This document shows, piece by piece, positions 45,792 through 57,054 of a stretch of DNA of 64,000 nt. This DNA comes from Ceriagrion tenellum. Its lineage: Eukaryota > Arthropoda > Insecta > Odonata > Coenagrionidae. A program made the translations under genes and the position numbers. Location: contig OY720632.1 in NCBI GenBank assembly GCA_963169105.1, positions 191,582,448 through 191,646,447 of the forward strand, given 5' to 3'. The notes below the pieces were generated by a model. The model did not search any database and was not told where the DNA came from. It was given only the letters and a program-made list of their open reading frames with translations. Position 1 is the first letter of the stretch. Each line of letters begins with the position of its first letter.

Positions 45792-46018
45792 TGTACTGCC
45801 GGTTCGCGGGAGAAGTCAAGGGTTGGTGAGGGAAACAACTTGTTCACTCGGAAGCTCAAGCGAGACTGCCTTTATTGTCCTTCCTTGAAAAAGAGGTTTT
45901 CCCCGCAGAGGTCCACCACCTCTCGGAGGTCCCCATGCCCTCCATTCACTGGGATTTCCCAGGGCGCCTGCCGACTTCCTCTCGACTCTCCTTGTTCCAA
46001 TCGGCTACAAACGCTACA
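45792..46018 (-). repeat. Gypsy 3' LTR, 227 bp
   Basis: Begins TGTACTGCCGG on the + strand and ends CGCTACA; shares GGTTCGCGGGAGAAGTCA, CTCAAGCGAGACTGCCTTTA and CGGGGCGCCTGCCGAC-like blocks with 50984-51276. The AATAAAGG phrase on the - strand is a candidate polyadenylation signal. Confidence 0.88.
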
Positions 46019-46528
46019 CTGCCTCCCCCTTTGAAAGAATCGCGCCCCCGCCATCGTATTCAGGCTTGGGTGGCACCTGCAGTGTCGTCGGCCTCCCGCT
46101 TATGGTCCTCCTTAACATGCCCGTAACAAATAGAAAAACAAAGAAAGAAAAAAACCCCTGGGACTTCCCCATCCTTTATAGCCCAGCCTGGAACCTATCT
46201 GGTTCCCTTGTAATCCTTCTGGGACACTGCGCAGTGCACGAGTCCGCCAGAACGGGTTCGCGTCCGGAATTCTGGGCCGACTCCTGGGGCGGAGGGATGG
46301 AAATAATCCTCCAACCACCCTCGCTAGCGATCCCTGGTTTTTCCTCCTCTGCTTGGGTTTCTCCTGGCCCCGCCATTGCTTCGCCATCCCTTTCCATCGC
46401 CTCTTCTTCCTTGTCCTCGCCGTCTCCCGGTCTCTCCTCCCACCTTTTAAGGCGGTTAAAATGCATCACCAGGCGACGTCGAGGATTGTCGATCTTCATC
46501 ACTCTGTAAGTGACGTCGGACAGTCTCC

Positions 46529-47800
46529 TTACCACTTGGAAGGGGCCATCCCAAGGGCGATGAAATTTTCGGCATTTTCCCTTCGTGGCCCTTCCTCAAA
46601 GGGGTTTCCATGACACCGTCGATCATACTGTTCTTTTTGTCGGAGGTGAGCTGACCCTAATCTTTTCCTAGTGAGTGCGTGAGCTTTTTCAAGGCTTTCT
46701 CGTAAGCGTCTCACATACTCCGCGTCTCTTCGTGGCACTACCCCCGCCTGCACATCAGGGACCTCCCACTCCAACTCAATCGGGAGGCGCATCTCCCTCC
46801 CAAACATCAGAAAATACGGCGCAAACCACTTGCAGCTATTTTTGGCCGAACGATAGGCGACAGGCGATAGGATGACGGAATTCAAATGTTTATCCCATTC
46901 ATCCTCGTTCTCCTCCAACTGGCTCAACATTCCCAACAACGTCCTATTAAATCGTCCGCCCTGGCCATCGGACTGCGGGTGGTAGGGTGATGTTCTTGTC
47001 TTTACCACGCCCATTAATTTGCACATCTCCTGGAAGAGGCGGGACTCAAATTGTCGCCCCTGGTCCATGTGGATTTCCCGAGGCGCTCCCCACCTACACA
47101 CAAAGCCCTTGATTCGATCGGCCACTGCCTCCGCCTCTTGGTTGCACATCGCATACGCCTCGGTCCACTTTGGAAATTACATCGGCGACCACCAATATGT
47201 ATCTATTTCTCGATTTTGTCCGAGGAAGCGGTCCTTAAATTTCCGCGAAAATGCTTTCCATTAGACCTCCGCTCGGACCAAAGGCCCCAAAGGCGCTCGT
47301 GGATGATGGGGCGGGGATTTCCGACGCGAACAACCTTCACACGTGCGACACCACACTTCCACGTCCTTCGTGTACCCTGGCCAATATTACCGTTCTCTCA
47401 CTTTGGCCATTGTCTTTTCATACCCTAAGTGGCCTCCAAAGGGAGAGATGTGCAAAGACCGAAGAATTTCTTCTTTCGCCACAGCCTGCACAATTAGCTG
47501 CTGGCGGTCGGGATCTTTTCCTTCTCCCTCCCACCGTCGAAAGAGAACCCCTTCTTTACGCACCAGTCGATCCCATTGTGCCCACAAACTATTTGCCCAT
47601 AAGCTGTCACCCCTCCTCTCCCCTTCGGGTGGTTGAATTCCGGCCTCGAAGGCATCCACAACCCTTTTCAATACGGCGTCTTTCCCCCACGCTTTCACTG
47701 GGCGCTTCAAGCACCACGTCAATTTCCATTGAACTCGGTTCCTCCTTCCCCCGGCCGCACTCTTTACACACGGAACGAGATAATCCATCAGCATTCCCAT
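46529..47800 (-). pseudogene. Gypsy integrase
   Basis: N-terminal zinc-binding start (47800-47387): LIVQAVAKEEILRSLHISP, GGHLGYEKTMAKVRER. Core (47149-46529): GFVCRWGAPREIHMDQGRQF with the central Asp, then YHPQSDGQGGRFNRTL where the catalytic Glu position of the DD35E set (VERFNRTL in relatives) is Gly. Frames are broken between 47387 and 47149. Downstream (46535-46176) the frame continues with RRLSDVTYRVMKI and HFNRLKRWEER, the usual C-terminal barrel, then an acidic tail. Confidence 0.85.
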
Positions 47801-47856
47801 GCTTTTTTTCCCGGCCGATGCACCATAGTAAACTCGTATTCCGCCAATTGCTCCAG

Positions 47857-48132
47857 TCAGCGAACAGGTCGTCCCTTCGCAAATCGGAGGGACAGGACGT
47901 CCCTCCGATTCTCGGAATGATCTTTACTATTAAGGGAATTATGATCGGTGCGAATCACAAAATGCTTTCCTAGCTGGTATTGTTTAAAGTGGCGGGTTGA
48001 ATTGGCTACAGCCAACGGTACCCGCCGTGTCACACAATATCTCCTTTCTGCGCGCGAGAGCGTCCTGCTAAAATAAGCCATGACCCTTTCCTCTTCCTCC
48101 TGTTTTTGGCTTAGAACAGCACCAATACCCAT
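47857..48132 (-). pseudogene. Gypsy RNase H
   Basis: GIGAVLSQKQEEEERVMAYF, SRTLSRAERRYCVTRRVPLA and QLGKHFVIRTDHNSL are the RNase H strands and the TDH motif; RR replaces the usual catalytic E in ..YCVTRREPLA (P instead of E-L context reads VPLA), so activity is doubtful. Confidence 0.8.
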
Positions 48133-48251
48133 CCCGTTCGTGTCACAATCTAAAGTAAACGCTCAATCCATTCGCGGGAATGTCAAAATGGGTGCTTACT
48201 TATCAACTTGCGCTTTAACGTCTGGAAGGCGTCTTCACATTCGGCACTCCA

Positions 48252-49127
48252 TTAATAAAGGGCATGCTTATCGGTCAGTCTGTGAAGGAGGTGAGCAATG
48301 TGGGAAAAATCCTTGATAAAGCGCCTGTAATAAGACACCGCTCCAAGGAACGCCCTAAGCTCCTCCGGGGATGCGGGAGACCGCCATTGCGCGATCGCGG
48401 CAATTTTTCCTGGATCCGTTGCGACGCCCCTCTCGGACACTATGTGAACTAAAAATGCTACATTTGGCTTCATGAGTTGGCATTTCTCAGGCTTAACTTT
48501 TAGTCCTGCCTTCTGCAGACGTACCAACACATCTGTCAGCCTTCCAAGGTGATCTTTAAAATCCCTTCCGAAAATTATTACGTCATCGAAATACACCAAA
48601 CAGGTCCTCCACTGAGCACCCGCAAGCACCAAGTCCATTAGTATTTGGAATGTACTGGGTCCGTAGCACAATCCAAAAGACAGCACTTTAAATTAGTAGA
48701 GACCATTAGTAGGTAGGTAGGTAAAGGCGGTCTTTTCCCGATCGCTTTCCTCGACCTCATACTGCCAGTATCCTGACGCCATATCGATCGTGGAGAATGA
48801 TGTGGCGTCGGATAGTGAGTCAAGAATATCGTCCATGCGCGGGAGGGGATAAGCGTCTTTACGCGTCACGGAAGTCAGACGCCTATAATCAACACAAAAT
48901 CTCGTTGATCCGTCCTTCCTCTTCACAAGAACTATTGGCGAACTCCAAGGAGATGACGATTTTCCGATTATATCGTCCCTCGTCATCTTTCTTATTGTTC
49001 GTTGCACTTCCCCCGTTTGTGCATCGGCCATCTCCGAGGAGGTTGCCGAATTGGTGACGCAGCCATCGTCTCTATTCGATGGTTTAAGACGTTCTTGAGT
49101 CCTAAGTCGGAGGGTCCACGATAGCAC
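48252..49127 (-). pseudogene. Gypsy reverse transcriptase
   Basis: Motifs: SPWSSPIVLVKRKDGSTRFC, VDYRRLTSVTRKDAYPLPR, SFSTIDMASGYWQ (catalytic Asp), TAFTY, LSFGLCYGPSTFQILMD, CLVYFDDVIIFG (YFDD in place of the commoner YLDD/YIDD, both Asp present at 48582-48587), KCQLMK. One TAA and a frame break separate the halves at about 48687-48695. Protein continues into RNase H. Confidence 0.88.
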
Positions 49128-49769
49128 ACATCCGAAAACCCCTCCAATACCATCTTAAGTTCCTCCTTTTCCGCGTCACTTATCGAGGCATTGTCCAAGT
49201 CAAAAAGAGGGGATGCAGGGGGTAAGTACGCGCTTTCTAAATTAAAAATAGAATGGTCCACTTTCTCTGTATCACACTCCGAAAGCACGCCCACTTTCGT
49301 GTTTTTTTATAGAGTCACTGTCTCTGCCGTTGGATGGAGTAAAAGCATAGGCACCTCTGAACCCTTCACTTCGTGAAGAGTGCGCGCCCCGAACACGCCA
49401 TACCGCTGTACAAGTTTCGGATTTGGCTCTATTACACCTAATATTCCCTTGAGCCCCGCATCCATGCTCAATAAACGCTCCAATACTATTTCGTGACAAG
49501 GATGAAGGACGACGTTCTCTGTCAAAGTCACAGCACAATCACGACGTTTTTCCTCACTTGACATGAAAGGCACAGCTTTCCGCGGAGGAGAATGCACTTT
49601 CGGGAAAAAGTCACATCACATTCACGTGTTCGAAGGAAATCCGCACCCGAAAGACATCCCTTCGTTAGACTCGGTGCGATGAAGAGAGGGTGCGTTTACA
49701 CATCTCCTCCTAATCGGACCTCCACTTCATCCCTTCTGAGGATTCGTAAGGGCTCCCCACTTAGCCGCC

Positions 49770-49910
49770 ACTAGTGTCGCAAGCCGCCCCTCATTGTCAA
49801 TGCTCCTCCAGATTTCTTCCGAAATCAGAGACACAGCTGCTCCTGTGTCGATCGGAATTTCGGTGGGTACTCCAGAAACCTGTCCTCGAACTATAGCCAC
49901 CAAGTTCGAC
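49770..49910 (-). pseudogene. Gypsy aspartic protease
   Basis: The - strand reads VPTEIPIDTGAAVSLISEEI with the DTG active site (about 49838-49852). Preceded by a strand-forming VAIVRGQVSG. The domain is in a frame different from its neighbours. Confidence 0.78.
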
Positions 49911-50077
49911 CAATTCTGGAAGACGGAGTCCGCTCCACGTCCTCGCGTGCCGATTCCGCATCCGCGAAGACGGAGTCCGCTCCACGTCTCCGTGCGCCGG
50001 CTCTACCTTCGGCGCCCGGAAAGGCAGATATTGTAGGACACCTTCCGGTAATACCAACTTAGGAGCCGAGGAGAATT

Positions 50078-50895
50078 TCACCTCCTCGGCCGCCCTTCGT
50101 TTCCCGAGAAGGGACGGGAGCACTCCGCTCTCACATGGCCCTCTTGGCCACACCCCCAGCAGCACAGCGTTCGCTCCCTCGGTCTCGCTCTGCTCGCTGA
50201 CTGCTGCGGTTTGGGTGCAGGGCCTTGGGCGTCACTGGGTGCAACTGCAAGCTCTCTTAGAGCTTTAAGGTGTTCGGTCAATATTTCCTCGTTTCGTCTC
50301 CACGCGGCCTCCATTCTATCCTCGCGTTTGTCATTTCGACCATCGCGATATAAGTCCTCCGTTGACTCCACTGCACTCACTCCCCGGTACGGGTGAAGCC
50401 CCTCGCTGAAATGGATCGCCTCCATCTCCGTGGCAACGGCGATTGCCTCTTCGAGATTTTAAGGTCTCGCCTGCATCACTAGCACACGAATGTTCCCATC
50501 TAGTCCGTCCAAGAATCGGTCGCGCACCACGGCCTTCCTCGGGCCAGGAGGGATACGCACGCCGAGCGAGGCGCCCAAGATCCGTCGCAAAGATGGCGAT
50601 ATCTTCCCAAGGATTCCGCGTCCTTAGGGTGAATCCCATCTTTTCACTCGCTGCCATTGGGCTGAAACGCTGCCCTAATGCATCCCGCGCCTTCACAAAA
50701 TTCGTCAAGATTTCCTCGGGAATTTGTCGAGGAAAAATTAGGATTTCGAAACGTGGCGAGAGCGTTTCCCACGAGACAAAGTCCCAAGTATACCGTTTTC
50801 TGCTCCTCGGGCCACTTATTAATTACTGCTACCGTCTCAAATTGAAATATCCAGTCTTCCCAGTCCCCTGTACCACCATACTTCTCCGGCATCAA
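50078..50895 (-). pseudogene. Gypsy gag (capsid-like and CCHC zinc knuckle), frameshifted
   Basis: Capsid-like N-terminal text with GTGDWEDWIFQFETVAVIN and KTVYLGLCLVGNA, then FVKARDALGQRFSP in an overlapping frame and, after another shift, ERTLCCWGCGQEGHVRAEC, a single CX2CX4HX4C zinc knuckle used for RNA packaging. At least two frame changes (near 50650 and 50420). Arg-rich linker precedes the knuckle. Confidence 0.82.
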
Positions 50896-50983
50896 CTCAT
50901 CTCATCGCACTCATCGTGGTTGCCGCCGCCGAACCGCACGCGAAAATTCCCGGATAGGAGCGCGATCCTACCGACTGCGCCAA

Positions 50984-51276
50984 TGTAGCACCGGTGGTTC
51001 GCGGGAGAAGTCACGGGTTGCTAAGGAAAACAACTTGTTCGAACGAAAGCTCAAGCGAGACTGCCTTTATTGTCCTTCCTTTACAAAAAGGTTTTCCCCG
51101 CAGGGGTCCACCACCTCTCGGGGCCCCCATACCGAGGAAGGCCGTGGTGTGCGACCGTTTCTTGGACGGACTAGATGGGAACATTCGTGTGCTAGTGATG
51201 CAGGCGAGATGGGATTCACTGGGATTTCCCGGGGCGCCTGCCGACCTCTCCGTTTCAATCGGCATCAACCGCTACA
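50984..51276 (-). repeat. Gypsy 5' LTR, 293 bp, with inverted gag insertion
   Basis: TGTAGC...GCTACA ends. Longer than the 3' LTR because bases about 51132-51210 are an inverted copy of gag bases 50465-50543 (two or three mismatches in about 79). Confidence 0.88.
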
Positions 51277-52789
51277 CTGCTCTTTAGAAAAATTAGCATT
51301 GGTAATTACCTTCACTCAATATCCAACGCAAAGGTGCATTGCAAATGTACTACAATTTCGAAAAATACGAAGCTATGATTTATTAAAAATCAAGAAATTG
51401 CTTTAAATTTTATTGGAATTTATTGTAACTATGTCTAAAGATTTCTTTATATTAAATTTTGAAATTTTCAATGGTGTGAAGATATTAAAATTTTTGCATA
51501 AGAAGCACATTTCCAATGCCTTTGCTCAATTAATCGAACTCAACGAAATATACACCCGTACAATCATGCTAAAATCGAGAGAAGTACACTTCCACTAAAA
51601 GACTACACATCTGCCCAATGCGACCACCCTGTATTTTAGAAACTATATATCTGATCAATATTATATTTACAGACAGGTATACCAATTAGACCCTGAGGAT
51701 AACCTGAGAATATGAATATTTGATCGCAAAAAAAATATTTTGTGTGGATCCAGGTTAACAAAATGGCGCGCTCTTTGAAGATTTGATCAAATAGTAAAAT
51801 AAATATAATAAATAAAGTGATAGGAATAATTGGTCAGTTACATTAGAAAATGTATGACGATACTGTTTATATATGATTTTGCAAGGGTTAAGGTCAGAGA
51901 GGCAAGATCCCAAAGATGACACAAATGTGACCTGATGCTTTAATGGAATGAGAAGTAAATGAAACGTGGTGGGGACAAATAAGGGTGACTAGCAAAGGGG
52001 TGAGAGGGGAAGTACTTCAGATATCCTGGGCCTCTTGAGGCTCAAGGCAAGGCAAACAAATCCAGCTGGTGTAATCCATGGGGCACTTTTCAGGGGGTAA
52101 ATGTTGTACAAGATTATGGGAATATCTTTAGTTATTGTGATACGATGAACCACTTCAATGATGGCGAATGTCTTCGACGGCAATGAGTCGATGAAATCAT
52201 TGACGTCTGTAAGTCAATGAATGCACTGGTGTCGATGGATCAATGAATTCATCGGGGTTGGTAATTCATTGACGTTGATGAATTCATCACCGTAGATGAG
52301 GATTATCAGTGTTGAGCTGTCCTTAACGATTCATGCCGCACTGCTGGTGATGGCCGCTGTGTCGCATCGGTGTAGGACTAGGCGAGGTCTGCTGCAGCCC
52401 GTTTCATAGTGCCAGTCTCCTTACGTCACTCTATCTTAGTTGATCCTAGGTTTGTGTGATGACTGATATTGCCATCGAGAAGTGTTGAAAAGTTTATTGC
52501 AATGCTTTGGTTTTGTTGGTTGTCATTACCATCATTGTGTGTGTACCATCATTGATGATTGTTGATGATCAACTGTTATCAATAGCTAAAGGTGATTGGA
52601 GCTGAATGTCTTGCTCGGCTATTTGGTATGGCTATCAAGGAAAAATTGAATTTGATCAAACTTAATGAAAATCTTTATTTGTCACTAGGCGGGGTACACC
52701 ACAATAGACTTCGTCATTACTTACACAGTGCAATACATAAAACAAACATAGATACAAAAATCATCATGACAAAAATATTCTTCTGCTGA
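51277..52789. other. Unassigned stretch after Gypsy
   Basis: AT-rich. Around 52175-52295 the phrase TGAATTCATC and related ATCAATGAATTCATC recur about six times, giving small palindromes. No gene recognised. Confidence 0.4.
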
Positions 52790-54700
52790 ACACAGAGGAG
52801 TTCAGCCATGGGTTGGTAACAGTTTGTAATTTAGTAGGGCCAGCTTCCCCTACTATTACATGCAAATGATTCCAGAATTTTGTGCTCCAAATTGGAACAG
52901 AGTTTTGTGCTTCTACTAGGCTGGACAGGTTTCCTAAGAGGAGATTCTTATTTCTTGATTTACATTTTTATACGTAGTTCACTTCATTGGAGGAAGAGAT
53001 CGAGATTTTCTTCAACACATATTAATATTTTAGACACATACAAGCTGTCAACATTTAAAATTATAAGTTTAATAAATAGTGGCTCACAAATATGGTCCAA
53101 TGGAAAGGAAAGCGTGATTATCCTCACAGCTTTTTTTGGAAAATAATAGTAGACATAATGCCTGATGCATGACCCCAGATTGCCAAGCTAAAATCAAGAT
53201 GGCTGTTGAAAAGGGCAGAATTAAAAGGTGTTAACTTCTTAGGTTCATAGATGGAATCATCCTACTTAGTTTTCAAAGAAAAAAGAGACACTTAGATAAC
53301 ATTAGAGGCAACAAGATATCATTAACCTGAAAATTTGAGGTAAAGGAGGCAATTATCAGTGTCAGCAACATAACGATTCCAATTCAGTTTAGTTTTCAGG
53401 TGAAATTCAGGTAACTTAAGTGGTTCTTGCAATCCATAAGAGATGATTTTAGAATACAGATCATTTACTTGGTTTTATTAAACTTTAATATGAGACCATT
53501 CACCTTAAACCAATCACTTGCTCATGTCAGAGTCTGATTAGCAACATCGGCAGTAACAGATGTGTCCCTAGATATATGCATGAAAGTTGTATTATCAGCA
53601 TACATGACAGTGTTTAAGGAAATATTACATGGAAGATCATTGGTAATCACCACAAACACAAGATGCCCCATAAGAGATCCTTGGGGAACACCATAGTGGA
53701 TGGGGAGTGTAGAGGACTGCACACTTTGTGTTTTATTCCACTTTTTGTAAACAATTAGAAATATACGGTTGAAACAGTAACAACTGAACTCCAGAGACAC
53801 CACAACACTGAAGTTTATCCAGTAGAAAAGGATGAGATACACAGCCAAAGGCTTTTGATACATCAATTAGAGTAAACTCAGGAATGATCCTCCAGGGTAT
53901 CAAATGGTACAGGTTACAAATTGAACAGCCTGAGTATTTTTTCCCCACTGTGGAAACCACAATGAGAAGAGGTAAATATTTCACTAATTTCAAGGAAGCT
54001 AAAACGCTGAGGACTGATTTCCAATTCACATATTTTACCTAAAACTAATAATATATATTGGTCGATAACGTTCTGTATCATCTCTAGGACTTTTTCATAA
54101 ACTGGATCACTGTTGAATGCTTAAAACTCAGTTACCTGACTAGAAAGTATAAAAAATAATGCAAATGGGCTCAGTGATGCATTCATTAAGGCTTTTATTA
54201 AGGCTGTAAGGGACCATTAATGTCCCCCTATTGGCGTTTTTAAATGACCTAATAATTTTGAAAATGTTATTTGGAGTCACCCACTACCATCTAAAGTAGT
54301 TTTTATTAATTGTGTGATTTTTCAATAGAATACTGCATTTCACTCTATTGGCTGGGTTAGTTGAGGTAATATTCATTGTTGATACAAAATCTGTTCAGCT
54401 CATCTGGAGAGCTTAAGAGAGTATGATCCAGCACCAAGAATCTAGTTCTGTCCATAATGCTGAACATTGTAAATTTCCATGAAGTAATACCTAGCTCCAT
54501 CAATGAAATTGGCGTTGACCATCTCAGTGGTACATGGCATATACGAATCAGCATTTGCAAGTTTTTTTTTTTCAAACAAGACATCCGTACTCAGGCACTG
54601 TGTCGCCCATGCCTCCACCATGCAATGACCGATGGCGATCAATTTCTGGGGATGGACTGCCATAATTCATAACTTGGTAAAAGTCTAGGTATTTACTGGT
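52790..54700 (-). mobile_element. Jockey-like LINE remnant, RT region
   Basis: On the - strand: linker (54663-54357; SSPDELNRFCINNEYY), RT motif A (54029-53733; FTLIDVSKAFGCVSHPFLLD), motif B and C (about 53700-53580; YGVPQGSLMGHLVFVVITND, TVMYADNTTFMH), then C-terminal text LAIWGHASG near 53160-53190 and SRNKNLLLG...LVEAQNSVPIWSTKFWN near 52960-52860. The catalytic YADD has become YADN and many stops occur. A short segment at 53301-53365 instead matches the second Gypsy element (61885-61947). Confidence 0.75.
53522..54029 (-). pseudogene. Jockey-like RT motifs A to C
   Basis: Two frames overlap at 53733-53866. Motif A keeps its Asp (TLIDVSKAF), the following FDCV has become FGCV, motif B is GVPQGSLMG (usually LGP), motif C is YADN instead of YADD. 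Dead by catalytic change as well as by frameshift. Confidence 0.78.
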
Positions 54701-54883
54701 TTTTGAGTGAAGCCAAAATGAAAGTTGATGTTGGAGCATTCAACTATTACTGCTGTTTCAGAGAGCAATCACGGTTTTCAAATGTCATTTGCCAGCACAG
54801 ACATAGTTCACCTGACCATTTCTTGATTCACCACAGGGTACTGACCTTAAGTTTGACCTCGACCTGAGACAAGTGTCATATGC

Positions 54884-54950
54884 CTGGTATGGAATCAACC
54901 CTTACCACACACACTCTGGAGATGGCTGGCATCTCATAGGTGTAGATATA
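54884..54950 (+). repeat. CR1-like tail fragment
   Basis: ATGCCTGGTATGGAATCAAC, TACCACACACACTCTGGAG and ATAGGTGTAGATATAAAT match the conserved LINE tail block seen at 3195, 10378, 11702 and 32405. No RT precedes it. Confidence 0.55.
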
Positions 54951-55139
54951 AATTACCATAAAGCCGCTGCATAGAAACCGTGAGGTCAGTACTCTATACA
55001 CTTATGTTTTGCCAAAATAAGCCCTTTCCTTGACACCGAACAATGGATTCACTATAGATATACCAGGATAATGCTAAGAAAAAGAAATATTTGCATAGGC
55101 AAGATGAGAATATGGAGACTAATTGGCGAAGACTTAGTA

Positions 55140-55196
55140 ACTTAAATAAAACTTTGTATTCTCCACTATAGGTTTAATAACACGACCCGGGTGCAT
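55140..55196 (-). repeat. Left inverted terminal segment of the Penelope-like element
   Basis: About 57 bases, inverted relative to 57508-57566 with few mismatches; reads CACCCGGGTCGTG on the - strand, the end of the hammerhead-like region. Confidence 0.8.
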
Positions 55197-55239
55197 TATG
55201 GAGAGAGAATCACGGAACAAAACAAATTGTAGCCAACTC

Positions 55240-56652
55240 CCTAAGTAAGAATATCAGCTTAGCAAATAACCACCAAAGTCACGCAAAAGAAGTATTTCAC
55301 ACCCTAAACAGCATAATAGAACAAACCAAGAAAGAAAACCTCATAATTCCCAAAGCAGATAAAGGAAATTCCACTGTAGTCCTTAATAGACAGGATTACC
55401 AACAGAAATGTCAAGATTTCATCAATAATAACGAGTTTGAGGCTTTAGCCAAAGATCCGACCCAAGCGCTCCAGAAGAAAACCCGGTCCGTTATCAATTC
55501 ATGCAACGGTTTATTCAGTGAAAAGGACAAATATTTTGTGATACAAAAAAACCCCCTCCCTCCACGCCTACACGGTTTAATCAAAATCCACAAAGCAAAT
55601 ATGCCCATTAGACCAGTGGTCGACAGCTCCTCTGCACCGATACATAAATTGGCAGCTAAACTGAACTCAGTATTAGAAGCGCTCACCGCCTTTTCGTCCC
55701 AATATTCCATTAAAAATTCAATCGATTTTGCGACGAAACTAAAGGATACCTCAGCACCACTTAATGCCAAGTTAGTGTCCTTTGACGTTAGCAACCTGTT
55801 TACAAGCATCCCCAAACAAGAGGCGTTGGACCTCACAATAGAATTACTCAGAAATAAGAACATAAATCCAGTGATCCTTGACAAAATCCAATCGCTTGCA
55901 GAATTGTCTCTCTCGCAGAACTACTTCCTATTCAACGGCAAATACTACAACCAAAAGGAAGCTATGCTAAAGCTATGGGCTCACCCCTCTCATCATGGAT
56001 GGCCGAGATTTTCATGAGCGACTTCGAGGAGAAAATCTTCAATACAGGGAACAAATTGGCGAAATTCGTACATATAAATTGGTACAGGTACGTAGATGAC
56101 GTGTTGTGCTGTTGGATGGGAACAAACAGGCAAATGGAATCCTTCCTAACAGTCCTTAATTCAACTCACAAAAACATAACGTTTACCATGGAAACCAGCA
56201 TAAACCAATCAATCAACTATCTCGACTTGACTATCAAGCTGTCAAAAGGTAAACACAGCTTCGCAATTTACCGAAAACCCACCACAACCGACGAATTTAT
56301 CCCAGCAGATTCATGCCATCCATCCCAACATAAGGCAGCTGCACTCCATGCGTTGATAAACAGATGGATAAAAGTGCCACTAGAAAAAACAGACTTTGAG
56401 AAAGAACTAGACGTCAGAAAATACATTGCAGAAAAAAACGGCTATCAAACTGAACTAGTCAATAGACTGCTGCAAAAATCCCAAAGTAAACTAGCTGTTT
56501 CAATGGTGTCATCACTTCGCCAAGAAGAACTCTCAAGAAAGTGGTGTAAAATTGCATTTTTAGGGAAAATCTCTTATTTGGTGACATCCTCCTTCCCAAC
56601 CAACAAATACAGACCAGCCTACTACGCCCCAACAACAATTAAAAAACTTTAG
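55240..56652 (+). pseudogene. Penelope-like reverse transcriptase, one frameshift
   Basis: Text in order: IPKADKGNSTVVLNRQDY, LPPRLHGLIKIHK (PLE RT1-2 signature YGLPKIHK-type), PIRPVVDSSSAP, LVSFDVSNLFTSIPKQEA (motif A), GSPLSSWMAEIFMS (motif B), HINWYRYVDDVLCCW (motif C, Asp pair at 56095-56100), SINYLDLTI and IYRKPTTTDEFIPADSCHPS (PLE thumb signature). The frame changes between 55960 and 55980, just before AMGSP, and ends with TAG at 56650. Otherwise intact. Confidence 0.9.
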
Positions 56653-56689
56653 TTTAATGCCAAAGACAACTTCCCCAGAACTAGAAGAG

Positions 56690-57054
56690 GCGGAGTGTAT
56701 GCCTAACAATGTGACAGCTGCCCGACTAAATACATCGGCAAGACAGGGAGAAGTGTGGAAACTAGAGTAAGTGAACACAAAAAGTGCCATGAGAAATCAA
56801 AACAGGATTCCATGTTCGCAAACCATCTCAGTGACAACAACTACCAAAGCCGTTTTGCGCCAAAAATCCTCCACTTTGAAAAAGACGGAAGAAGATTAGA
56901 CGCCCTAGAGTCGCTAGAAATTGTCCAACATTCGTTAAATAACTTCCCCCTAGCTAACGAACAAGTGCTCCCCTCCCACTCTCCCATATTCTCCATCCCC
57001 ATGGAAACCCGGACTCAAGGGCAAGTGAACAAAAGAATTCTATGTACTTTGTAA
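56690..57054 (+). pseudogene. GIY-YIG endonuclease domain of the Penelope-like element
   Basis: GGVYA, a stop (56704-56706), then CDSCPTKYIGKTGRSVETRV and SEHKKCHEKSK, SMFANHLSDNNY, LHFEKDGRRLDALESLEIVQ. GVY and KYIG are the two strands of the GIY-YIG motif, R (in RSVETRV) and E (in ESLEI) are the expected catalytic/metal residues, and the CDSC pair is the PLE zinc-like knuckle. Same frame as the RT, so the ancestral protein was a single RT-GIY-YIG chain. Confidence 0.88.

Larger units (their letters stand above)
45792..51276 (-). mobile_element. Gypsy (Ty3-type) LTR retrotransposon
   Basis: Order on the - strand: 5' LTR 51276-50984, primer-site-like TGGCGCAGTCGGTAGGAT at 50982-50965, gag, protease, RT, RNase H, integrase, purine-rich AAAGGGGGAGGCAG next to the 3' LTR, 3' LTR 46018-45792. 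RT before integrase identifies the Ty3/Gypsy group. The LTRs differ by many substitutions and by an 80-bp inverted insertion in the 5' LTR. No clear target duplication between the flanks. Coding frames carry several frameshifts and at least one stop. It inserted into the transposase fragment ending at 45791. Confidence 0.9.

Noticed and set aside
47251..47973. 240-codon + strand frame and other + frames in 46-51 kb
   Set aside because: Antisense shadows of the - strand Gypsy gag-pol.
45792..51276. Intact or infectious retrovirus-like element with envelope
   Set aside because: No envelope-like frame between integrase and the 3' LTR; gag-pol is frameshifted and the integrase has lost a catalytic residue.
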